From assembly GCA_905193085.1 (NCBI GenBank), contig CAJJNI010000002.1, positions 1-39,751 on the forward strand: a stretch of 39,751 bases of DNA, given 5' to 3'. This document shows positions 17,352-26,400 of this stretch, piece after piece. The translations under genes were made by a program, and so were the position numbers. Source of the DNA: an uncultured Lachnospiraceae bacterium. Its GTDB lineage: Bacteria; Bacillota; Clostridia; Lachnospirales; Lachnospiraceae. The notes beneath the pieces are model-generated. The model saw only the letters and a program-made list of their open reading frames with translations. It was not told the DNA's origin and searched no databases. Positions within the stretch are counted from its first letter, which is position 1. Each line of letters begins with the position of its first letter.

Positions 17352-18827
17352 CTAATATTTTGAAAATGTATCCTTCAAATCTTCATATAATTCAAGATAC
17401 AGTTCCATCGATTTCTTATATTTCTCGTGATTTTCCATATTTGGCTTCTGTTCTCTTGTGACAACAATCGTCTCTTTTACTGCCGACTCAAAGCTTTCAT
17501 ACATACCGATACCAACTCCGGCAAGTATAGCTGCACCAAGCGTTGTGGCAGTATCGGATGCAGGAACTTTTATAACTTTTCCTGTTACATCTGCTTTTAT
17601 CTGAGTCCATAAAATACTGTTTGCAGAACCACCCATAGCAAGAAGTTCTCCAACTTCAACACCTGTCTGCGCGGCAGTTCTTAAGTTATGCTCTAATGAA
17701 TATGCAACACCCTCTAATGCTGCACGAACCATATGACCCTTAGTCTTATCAAAACCAAGTCCATAGAAAACACCTTTCGCATCAGCATTCCAGATAGGTG
17801 AACGTTCTCCTGCCATATATGGTAAAAATGTAACTCCGTCCGAACCTGGGGCGATATTTTCTGCAAGTGCTGTAAGTTCATCAAATGATTCATTCTTACC
17901 AAGTTCACTCTTAAACCAGCGAAGTACACCGCCTCCGCCTACAGTACCGCCCTGAAGAAGCCAGTGTCCAGGAACTACATGAGGACTTAAAATAAGCTTC
18001 GGGTGTGCAACTGCCTCATCAAGACATATACTCATTCCGCCAGCCTGACCGCCCTGTTCCTGAGTCTGACCTTTCTTATATACTCCGGCACCGAGTGTAC
18101 CACACGCAGCATCCAAACCTCCGGCAACAACCTTTGTTCCGACAGCAAGACCTGTTATTTTTGCAGCTTCTTCTGTTACCTCACCTATTACGCTGTGACA
18201 TTCTACAAGCTCAGGCACTTTATCAACTGTTAAACCTAATTTTCCAGCAAGCTTCTCGTCATACTGACATTTCTTCATATCAAAGAAATGTATACCATAA
18301 CCCTGGGATAAATCCTGAGTCATATTGCCTGTAAGCTTCATGCCTATATAACTGTTACTCTGTAAAAATTTATATGTATTGTTGTATATTTCAGGCTTAT
18401 TTTCCTTAAACCAAAGCATCTTTGGCGTAGTATAAGCCGGCTCAAAACCATTTCCGGCAACTTCAAATATTTCATCAAAACCTACTTCTGATACAACTCT
18501 TTCACATATATCTCTTGCACGTGTGTCCATCCATATAGGTGTATTGTGCAGACAGTTTCCAGCTTTATCTACAGGAATGGCAGACCAGCTCTGTCCATCT
18601 ATTCCTATTCCTGCTATATCATCTGCTGATACAGTTTTTAAAATTTCTTTGATTCCATCGACTATCGCATTCCACCATTCATCCGGGTTCTGCTCAACCC
18701 AGCCTGGATTCGGATAGTATAATTTGTATGGTTTGTTTGTCTGAGCTATAACTTTTCCGGATTTTTCAAACACCGCAACTTTACATGCAGATGTTCCAAT
18801 ATCTATTCCAAGTAATAATTTTGCCAT
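17352..18827 (-). CDS. xylB: FGGY-family carbohydrate kinase, xylulokinase-like
   Basis: ATP-dependent sugar kinase of 491 aa with two actin-like domains. The N-terminal GIDIGTSACK phosphate loop holds D9. The substrate-side motif reads MDTRA. The catalytic base is D239 in GGLDA, and the C-terminal domain has the GERSPIW signature and the GGSANS adenosine motif. The family contains kinases for xylulose, ribulose, fuculose, glycerol and erythritol, so xylulose is only the closest label. The neighbours suggest it phosphorylates a ketose or polyol of the cluster. The start 18825-18827 fits the family N-terminus and lies 4 nt after the aldolase stop; an ATG seven codons upstream lies inside the aldolase gene. 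Confidence 0.9.
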   Translation of the reverse strand: MAKLLLGIDIGTSACKVAVFEKSGKVIAQTNKPYKLYYPNPGWVEQNPDEWWNAIVDGIKEILKTVSADDIAGIGIDGQSWSAIPVDKAGNCLHNTPIWMDTRARDICERVVSEVGFDEIFEVAGNGFEPAYTTPKMLWFKENKPEIYNNTYKFLQSNSYIGMKLTGNMTQDLSQGYGIHFFDMKKCQYDEKLAGKLGLTVDKVPELVECHSVIGEVTEEAAKITGLAVGTKVVAGGLDAACGTLGAGVYKKGQTQEQGGQAGGMSICLDEAVAHPKLILSPHVVPGHWLLQGGTVGGGGVLRWFKSELGKNESFDELTALAENIAPGSDGVTFLPYMAGERSPIWNADAKGVFYGLGFDKTKGHMVRAALEGVAYSLEHNLRTAAQTGVEVGELLAMGGSANSILWTQIKADVTGKVIKVPASDTATTLGAAILAGVGIGMYESFESAVKETIVVTREQKPNMENHEKYKKSMELYLELYEDLKDTFSKY

Positions 18828-18831
18828 TATT

Positions 18832-19683
18832 CTATTTAGCCTTTCCATCTGCGCCGCAGACTTTCATACGGTTCATTACTAACTGTTTTACATTTTCTCT
18901 TCCTACTGCACCATATTTCTTAGGGTCAATAGTCTCAGGATTATCTGCAAGTACTTTCTTAACGCCTTCGCTGTATGCAATTCTTAATTCTGTTGCGAAA
19001 TTTACTTTACAGATACCTCTCTTAATGCTTTCTTTAACAGCATCATCTGATAAACCTGATGCACCATGAAGTACAAGCGGAATATCAACAACTTTACGAA
19101 TTTCAACAAGACGATCTAAATCAAGCTTTGGTTCACCCTTGTATACACCATGAGCTGTACCAATTGCAACAGCTAATGAACTTACACCTGTTCTCTCAAC
19201 AAATTCTTTTGCTTCTAAAGGATCAGTATATCCACCGTCTCCACCGTCTAAATCATCTTCTTTTCCACCAACTTTACCAAGCTCTGCTTCAACAGGAATA
19301 TCAGAAGGTGCACATGAATCAACAACTCTCTTACTTACTACTATATTTTCTTCAAAAACACTGTGTGAACCATCAATCATAATTGAAGTATAACCTGTTC
19401 TTAAAGCCTGCATAGCAAGTTCAAAACTGCTGCCGTGGTCTAAATGAATTGCAACAGGAACACTTGCTCTCTCTGCTGCGGCTTTAACATTTGCATAATA
19501 AAAATCTAAACCTGCATATTTAACTGTTGATGGGGTTGTCTGCATAATAACCGGTGCCTGAAGTTCTTCGGCAGCAGCTAAAACAGCCTGAACCATCTCC
19601 ATATTTTCTACATTGAAAGCACCTACTGCATAATTTTCTTTCTGTGCTTTTAATAACATTTCCTTTGTCGTAACTAATGGCAT
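18832..19683 (-). CDS. fba: Class II (zinc) fructose/tagatose-bisphosphate aldolase
   Basis: Cleaves a ketose 1,6-bisphosphate to dihydroxyacetone phosphate and glyceraldehyde 3-phosphate. HLDHG at 80-84 supplies the catalytic D82 and zinc ligand H83. Further ligands are H178 (GTAHG) and H206 (LHGASG). The family's VEAELG stretch is near 131-136, and the phosphate-binding KVNFAT segment lies towards the C-terminus. The length of 283 aa fits the short class II forms, which include both FbaA-like and GatY/KbaY tagatose enzymes. It is the first gene of the cluster and has a promoter with a perfect TTGACA, so it could also serve glycolysis. Specificity cannot be set from sequence. Confidence 0.93.
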   Translation of the reverse strand: MPLVTTKEMLLKAQKENYAVGAFNVENMEMVQAVLAAAEELQAPVIMQTTPSTVKYAGLDFYYANVKAAAERASVPVAIHLDHGSSFELAMQALRTGYTSIMIDGSHSVFEENIVVSKRVVDSCAPSDIPVEAELGKVGGKEDDLDGGDGGYTDPLEAKEFVERTGVSSLAVAIGTAHGVYKGEPKLDLDRLVEIRKVVDIPLVLHGASGLSDDAVKESIKRGICKVNFATELRIAYSEGVKKVLADNPETIDPKKYGAVGRENVKQLVMNRMKVCGADGKAK

Positions 19684-19718
19684 AATATATTCATTCTCCT
19701 TTACATCATTTTACATTT

Positions 19719-19747
19719 ATCTTATATCTAATAAATATAAATGTCAA
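19719..19747 (-). promoter_or_regulatory. Promoter of the aldolase-led sugar cluster
   Basis: On the minus strand a perfect TTGACA (19742-19747) is followed after 17 nt by TAAGAT (19719-19724); TATAAG two bases nearer is an alternative -10. An AAAGGAG ribosome binding site lies downstream, 12 nt before the aldolase ATG. Confidence 0.6.
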
Positions 19748-19783
19748 TATTTTTTGCGTAATTCAACAGCTATTTAAGCAAGA

Positions 19784-19813
19784 AAAGAGCTGTCCATCAA
19801 AGGACAGCTCTTT
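19784..19813 (-). terminator. Rho-independent terminator after the LamG surface protein gene
   Basis: A perfect 12-bp stem joins 19784-19795 to 19802-19813 with a 6-nt loop. On the minus strand it is followed by TTTTCTT. It separates the surface protein gene from the aldolase promoter. Confidence 0.88.
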
Positions 19814-19855
19814 ACCTATTGGCACTTATCTATTATTATATTTCTATATCAATAA

Positions 19856-22800
19856 TTAGTTCTGACCAACTTTTCTTTTCTTGTATACTACTGCAACTGC
19901 TGCGCCAGCTACTGCAATAATAATGATTGGAAGTACCACATTAGAAGTATCTCCAGTCTTTCCTGATGTTGTAGAAGCTGCTGCAACTTCGCTTCCGTCA
20001 TCATTTGACATTTCCTTGTCAATTACTGCATAATTTCCAAGTTTATCTGTCTCAATTGTGATGCTCTTACCATCATCTGATAATACACCTTCATAAACTG
20101 TTCCATCTTCACCCATAACGACTACATTAGCAGCTGTATAACCATCTGGAATAGCTAAAGTAATCTTGAACTTTCCGTTAGGAGTTACTGAACCGTCTTC
20201 TGATTTAGCTGTGTATACTGCCATCTGTTTTGATGCGATATCATCATTCTTAGCAACTAATGCTTCAAATGCTGCATATACATTTGCATCTGAAGATGTT
20301 CCAAGCATACCTAATACTAACTGAGCATCTGCAGGGATAACATTCTTGTTAGCTGTTACAGTAACACCGCCATATGTCCATGTTACCATATCGCCATCTG
20401 TCTGACCTGCAACTTTCTGTTCATCAGTTGCACCACCTGGTGTTTTATTTCCACCATTATCATCTGTAGGTGCTGTTGTTGGCTCTGTTGTCTGGTCTGG
20501 CACTTCTGTCTTAACCTGTTCTTCATAAAGCTTTTTAATCTGGTCTGATGACAAAGCTGTTGAATAGTAAGCAATATCATCGAAGTATGATGTGTAAGTT
20601 CTCTCAAATGTTGCATCTGAACCTAATTTGTTAGCATAACCAACATAAGCTGATGTTGTTGGATCTGATAAGAATGTAAGTAATGGAAGAGCAAACTGAT
20701 TGTTTGAACCACAGTTATTCTTATCTGCTTTATAACCATCATAGATTCTTCCATAGTAACCATCATAGAATCTCAATCCAAAGAAGTTAGGAGCATTTGT
20801 TCCCTTATCATACATGTTGTTAGGTAATTCCTCACCATCATAGTAAATCTTAAGTCCTGAGTTCTCCATTACCATAGATACCATATGCCATGATGACATT
20901 GTCTGTAATCTTTCAATATATTCATTGTACTTATCTAATGATTCCTGTTCAAATTCATTCTTTGATGAATCAATGTTACCATTTCTCTTAGTACTGAATA
21001 AGAAGTTGTTTCCTAAGCTCTGGTATGTTGCATTTGTTGAGCCTTCATAGAAGAAACCATCACATGCTGTTGTAAGGTAGAGAAGTGAAGCTGATTCTGT
21101 TCCCTTAACTGTTGCACCCATCTTGTCATAATTCTTAACTTTCTTTGTATCCATGAATGAAAGTGCTACTGACTGAGCTACAGTCTGTTTGCTTCCTTTA
21201 CCCTGTGCAGGTTCTTTTACCCAGAAGTTAACTGTTGCACCAGTTAAATCTAATCCTGCAAATGGGTTATTACTTAATTTAACTGCACTTGTTCCTGAAG
21301 CTTTATTGTTCTGAATTGCTAATACATTTCCTCTTGATGCATCAGATACAACTGCAGGGTCTGCACCCTCAAGATTAGTATCTACTGTACCAAGTGTTGT
21401 TCCGTTAGAACCATTCATTGTTCCATCATCAAATGTGAATGATTCAACCTGTGCTAATGCAGGTGCTGCTTCTTTTGAAGCTTTTGAATTATCATATAAT
21501 GCTTTAGCCTGTTCATCTGTCAATGGTACATCATAGAAGTTAAGGTCATCAAGCATTGTACCGTCTGCTGTACCATATGCCATATCAATACCGTTACAAT
21601 CTGCAGCATATCCGTTACCACCGATATATAACTTAGTATTTGCATCTGATAACCAGTCAAGCATTGTTATTGAGCAGCTGTTAGCAGGTGACTCATTAGC
21701 TGTACCATCTGCTGACCAGTCTGAAATATTAGATTCATCATATCCGAAAATACCATCCATGTAACCGATACCACGTCCCTGATTAAATGCTTTACCTGCA
21801 TTCATCTTCTGGAAATCAGATTCATTATCTGTTCCACCGCAATATCTGTAGCTTTCTTCAGGATCAATCTTCTCACCATCTACATAGAAGTAAACCATAT
21901 CATTCTGGATTACAACTGTTACGAAATGCCAGTCAACTGTTGTTTCTTCTTCACCTAATGTTGTAGCAGTTGCATCGCCATTAAAGAAGAACTGATTATA
22001 AACATCAAACTGACTGAACTCTTCACCATTCTTATACTGTGTAGTATTAGGGTTAGTAATCTTAGTTCCTTCTACAGGCTTAACACTTCCGTCTGTCTGC
22101 TGTTCTGTACGATAATCATCATTTCTGAATGCAAAGTCATCAGAAGTTGAGATTGACATTGAACCTTTGATTGCTTCTTCACGGATTAAACTCTTTGAAG
22201 AATAACCTGCTTCAAAATTATCTTCTTTTGCGTATCTGTATTTGAATTTGCTGTATAAGCCTTCATCAACTACTGTCTCACCTGCTAATGAAGCAATTTT
22301 GTATTCATTACCATCAGCATCTGTTACAGTAATTTTTCCTTTAGAAGCTTCTGTAGGAATATACCATCCACCTTTAACAGATGCTCCTTCACTATTCTTA
22401 GGATAGTTAGGATTAAAACGAATTAAAACTCCATAGTTCTGATAAACTTCATATGTGTTACCATCTGCATCTGTCATTATAGATGTATCACCCATTGAAT
22501 ATCTTGGATCTGATTCACTGTATTCCTGACATGCAGTGTACTTCATATAGTCATCTTTCTGCATTGTTACAAGTCCGTCATTATTGAAGTTAATGATACT
22601 GGAGTTAACACCACCTGCAACATTTCCGTCAGCATCTTTTTCTTCTGCTGCTTTAACCCAGTAAGAAATTGAAACACCCTTTGTCCAGCCTGTCTCTTCA
22701 TTGTATTCTTCTGAAAGATCAAGACCTGCAAATGGGTTCTTAAGACTAATCTGGCTTTCTGCTGTTACAGCTTCCTGTAAAACTTTACCTACAGGATATT

Positions 22801-23278
22801 TTGAATCAAGTTCATCACTTACTTTCTTCTTGAATTCAGGAATCTCTACTGTTCCATCAAGAGAAAGTACATTACCCATTTTTGAATCATAAGCTGTTGT
22901 AGGCTGGTTTCCTACTACAGCTCTCTTGTATTCCCCTGCTTCAATAAATGGAGTATCAGTCATAGCATAAACAATATGACCTTTTGTATCATACTTATAG
23001 TTACCTTTGTCGTCTTTATCTTCTTTGAACTTAAGCACTTCTGCTGATTTAACAACTTCAAGACCGTTCTTTGAAGCTTCTCCTGCAAAACCACTTTCAA
23101 AATCAACACTCATAATCGGTGTCGGAACATCTGTTGAACCTTCAGCATCTACTGATGAAGATTCTACCTTTGATGAAAGATAAGAAGTTGTAGGCACTGC
23201 TAATGCAAGAGCTAATGCTGCAGCAACGATTGCTTTAATTCTCTTAGCAGTCTGCGGTGCTACTCTGAATTTCTTCAT
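19856..23278 (-). CDS. Large surface protein with two LamG-type domains and a C-terminal anchor
   Basis: A 1140-aa exported protein. A signal peptide occupies about 1-36 (basic start, then an Ala/Leu-rich core). Two concanavalin A-like/LamG modules follow at about 57-598 and 613-920. Both contain the string NPFAGLDL and end with a helix of the type LTDEQAKALY or LSSDQIKKLY. After a Thr/Pro-rich linker (about 925-955) comes a beta-rich module (about 965-1085). The end has KTGDTS at 1107, a hydrophobic helix and a KKRK tail, resembling a sortase signal without the LP. No catalytic site is recognised; glycan binding is the likely role. The ATG at 23276-23278 has AAAGGA 9 nt upstream and a fitting signal peptide. 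Confidence 0.88.
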   Translation of the reverse strand: MKKFRVAPQTAKRIKAIVAAALALALAVPTTSYLSSKVESSSVDAEGSTDVPTPIMSVDFESGFAGEASKNGLEVVKSAEVLKFKEDKDDKGNYKYDTKGHIVYAMTDTPFIEAGEYKRAVVGNQPTTAYDSKMGNVLSLDGTVEIPEFKKKVSDELDSKYPVGKVLQEAVTAESQISLKNPFAGLDLSEEYNEETGWTKGVSISYWVKAAEEKDADGNVAGGVNSSIINFNNDGLVTMQKDDYMKYTACQEYSESDPRYSMGDTSIMTDADGNTYEVYQNYGVLIRFNPNYPKNSEGASVKGGWYIPTEASKGKITVTDADGNEYKIASLAGETVVDEGLYSKFKYRYAKEDNFEAGYSSKSLIREEAIKGSMSISTSDDFAFRNDDYRTEQQTDGSVKPVEGTKITNPNTTQYKNGEEFSQFDVYNQFFFNGDATATTLGEEETTVDWHFVTVVIQNDMVYFYVDGEKIDPEESYRYCGGTDNESDFQKMNAGKAFNQGRGIGYMDGIFGYDESNISDWSADGTANESPANSCSITMLDWLSDANTKLYIGGNGYAADCNGIDMAYGTADGTMLDDLNFYDVPLTDEQAKALYDNSKASKEAAPALAQVESFTFDDGTMNGSNGTTLGTVDTNLEGADPAVVSDASRGNVLAIQNNKASGTSAVKLSNNPFAGLDLTGATVNFWVKEPAQGKGSKQTVAQSVALSFMDTKKVKNYDKMGATVKGTESASLLYLTTACDGFFYEGSTNATYQSLGNNFLFSTKRNGNIDSSKNEFEQESLDKYNEYIERLQTMSSWHMVSMVMENSGLKIYYDGEELPNNMYDKGTNAPNFFGLRFYDGYYGRIYDGYKADKNNCGSNNQFALPLLTFLSDPTTSAYVGYANKLGSDATFERTYTSYFDDIAYYSTALSSDQIKKLYEEQVKTEVPDQTTEPTTAPTDDNGGNKTPGGATDEQKVAGQTDGDMVTWTYGGVTVTANKNVIPADAQLVLGMLGTSSDANVYAAFEALVAKNDDIASKQMAVYTAKSEDGSVTPNGKFKITLAIPDGYTAANVVVMGEDGTVYEGVLSDDGKSITIETDKLGNYAVIDKEMSNDDGSEVAAASTTSGKTGDTSNVVLPIIIIAVAGAAVAVVYKKRKVGQN

Positions 23279-23341
23279 AACATTACATCCTTTCTCACTT
23301 AAAATATTTTGTTTAACCCTTTGTGCCATAGGTCTGTTATA

Positions 23342-23370
23342 AGTTTACTAAAATATTTCAAAAAAATCAA
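23342..23370 (-). promoter_or_regulatory. Candidate promoter of the LamG surface protein gene
   Basis: On the minus strand TTGATT (23365-23370) and TAAACT (23342-23347) are 17 nt apart in a very AT-rich gap after polC. Both hexamers are imperfect. Confidence 0.4.
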
Positions 23371-23418
23371 GCTATTTCTTCCATTTTTTTAACTTTTTTT
23401 TAATAATTTTCATTATAC

Positions 23419-26400
23419 TTATAAATCAAACAATGAAATCTGATTACTTTTCGGTAAATTTCCTAAAATCCCCAAATCATTCATTAAATCGACCACTTTC
23501 TGACTTGCCTTGCTTCTGTTCTTAAAATCATCTCTTGACAGGAATTTTCCGGCTTTTGCAGCCTCAACAACCTGGTCAGCAGCTTTATCGCCAAGTCCGT
23601 CAAGTGAATCGAGTGAAGGCATGATTTTTCCATTGACAATCTGAAAACGGTGTGCTTTTGCTTTATATATGTCAATAGGTTCAAATTCGTAACCCCTTGC
23701 ATACATTTCACGCACCACTTTCATATCACGCAATGTATCATCATCAGAGGCTGTTCTTTTTTCTGTTTTTGCCTGATTTTCAGCAATATATCTGTCAAGT
23801 GCCTGTCTTCCCATGCACATAAGCTCATAGTTAAAAGCCGAGGCTCTTATGCTGAAAAATGCGGCATAGTACGCAAGTGGGTGATATACTTTAAACCATG
23901 CAATTCTAAAAGCCATCATAACATATGCTGCGGCATGTGCTTTAGGGAACATATATTTTATCTTTTTACACGACCAGATATACCAGTTAGGTACTCCGAC
24001 CTCTTTCATCGCCTTTTCCCACTCTTCTTTTAAACCTTTACCTTTACGGACAGATTCCATAATTGTAAATGAAAGCTCTTTATCCATTCCCATATTAATA
24101 AGGTAGACCATTATGTCATCTCTTGTACAGATTGCTGTAGAAATAGTTGCGTCTCCATTTTCAATAAGTGTTTTCGCATTTCCAATCCATACATCTGTAC
24201 CATGCGCAAGTCCTGCAATTCTGACTAAGTCTGAAAATGTTTTCGGCTTGGTATCTATAAGCATCTGTATGGCAAATTCTGTTCCAAATTCAGGAATACC
24301 TATTGAGCCGAGCTTACAGCCGCCTATGTCTTTTGGTTCTATGCCAAGTGCTGATGTATCAGCAAAAAGGGACATTACTTTCTTATCATCAAGTGGGATA
24401 GCCTTTGCATCAAGCTGTGTTAAATCTTCTAACATTCTTATCATGGTAGGATCATCATGGCCGAGTATATCAAGTTTTAACAGGTTATGGTCAATGGAAT
24501 GGTAATCAAAATGTGTTGTAATCGTCTTTGTTGTCATATCATTTGCAGGGTGCTGAACCGGTGTAAATGAATTTATATCTTCTCCATGAGGAAGAACAAT
24601 TATGCCTCCCGGATGCTGTCCTGTACTTCGTCTTATACCTTCACAGCCTTTTGCAATTCTTGTTATCTCACACTTTCTTTTTCTGACACCGCGCTCTTCA
24701 TAATATTTTTTCACATATCCAAAGGCGGTCTTTTCTGCAAGAGTGCCTATTGTTCCGGCTCTGTATGTCTGCCCCTTGCCAAAAATTACTTCTGTGTAAT
24801 CGTGTGCATGGTTCTGATATTCACCTGAAAAGTTAAGGTCAATATCAGGCTCTTTATTTCCCTTAAATCCCAGGAATGTTTCAAATGGTATGTCAAATCC
24901 TGCTTTAACCAGTTTTTCACCACATTCAGGACAATCCTTATCAGGCATATCGCAGCCTGAACCCCCGGCATATTTTCTTACATCAGGCGAATCAAAATCA
25001 CTGTAATGACATTTTGCACAGTAATAATGAGGTGAAAGGGGATTAACTTCTGTTATCCCTGCCATTGTTGCTACAAATGACGAACCAACAGAACCTCTTG
25101 AACCTACGAGGTATCCATCTTCGTTTGATTTCCATACAAGCTTCTGTGCAATTATATACATAACTGCAAAACCGTTACTTATAATGGAATTAAGTTCTCT
25201 TTCAAGTCTTTCCGTTACAATTTCAGGAAGATTTTCCCCATACATTGAATGTGCTGTGTCATAACAGATTTTTCTTAAAGTCTTGTCAGAATCCGGAATA
25301 ACAGGCGGACATTTATCAGGTCTTACCGGGTCCATCTTTTCTATTGAATCTGCAATTTTATTTGTGTTAGTTATAACTATCTCTTCTGCTTTTTCACTTC
25401 CAAGATATTGAAATTCCGCAAGCATTTCTTCTGTGGTACGCAAATACAGCGGCGCCTGCATATCGGCATCTGCAAAACCTTTTCCTGCCATTATTACTCT
25501 TCGGTAAACTTCGTCCTCAGGGTCAAGAAAATGCACATCGCATGTTGCGACAACAGGCTTGTCAAATTCTTCACCGAGTTTTACGATTTTTCTATTTAAT
25601 TCCTGCAAATCTTCTATTGTCTGAGGCTCATAATCATCACTTCTTATCATAAATTCATTATTTCCAACCGGCTGAATTTCAAGATAATCATAGAAATTTA
25701 CAAGACGGGCTATTTCTTCATCGCTCTTTTCCCATAATACTGCTTTAAATAACTCTCCGGCTTCACACGCAGAACCAAGTATAAGCCCTTCTCTGTTTTT
25801 AATAAAATCTGACTTGGGTATTCTCGGTCTTCTGTTGTAGTATTTCAAATGTGAATTTGATATAAGTCTGTACAGGTTTGTTCTTCCCGTAACATTTTTT
25901 GCAAGAATTATTGCATGATATGTTTCCATCTTCTTAATACGGTCATCAGACGCAATTGTCCATTCATTGACCTCATCAAGTGTTGTCAAATCTCTTTCTT
26001 TTAACATATCAATAAATGCAAGGTAAATTTTTGCTGTACATTCCGCATCATCTACTGCCCTGTGATGGTTAAGAAGAGGTATCTGCAGTGCTTTTGCAAC
26101 AGTATCAAGCTTAAACCTGTTAAGGTTAGGCATAAGAGCCCTCGCAAGGGATACCGTATCAACAGATGTAAATTCATGCTCAATACCGAGTCTTTTGCAG
26201 TTTTCTTTCAAAAAGCCCATATCAAAATCTGCATTATGGGCAACCATGACAGCATCACCGATAAACTCAAGAAACTCTGGCAGTACATTTTCTATCTGTG
26301 GTGCGTCAATGAGCATTTCGTCTGTAATGCTTGTTAATTCTACAATTTTAAAAGGTATAGGTTCATTAGGATTAACAAATGTGCTGAATCTGTCTGTTAT

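Noticed and set aside
14055..19683. Galactitol PTS operon
   Set aside because: Although the dehydrogenase is GatD-like, no PTS IIA, IIB or IIC gene or GatZ homologue is present.
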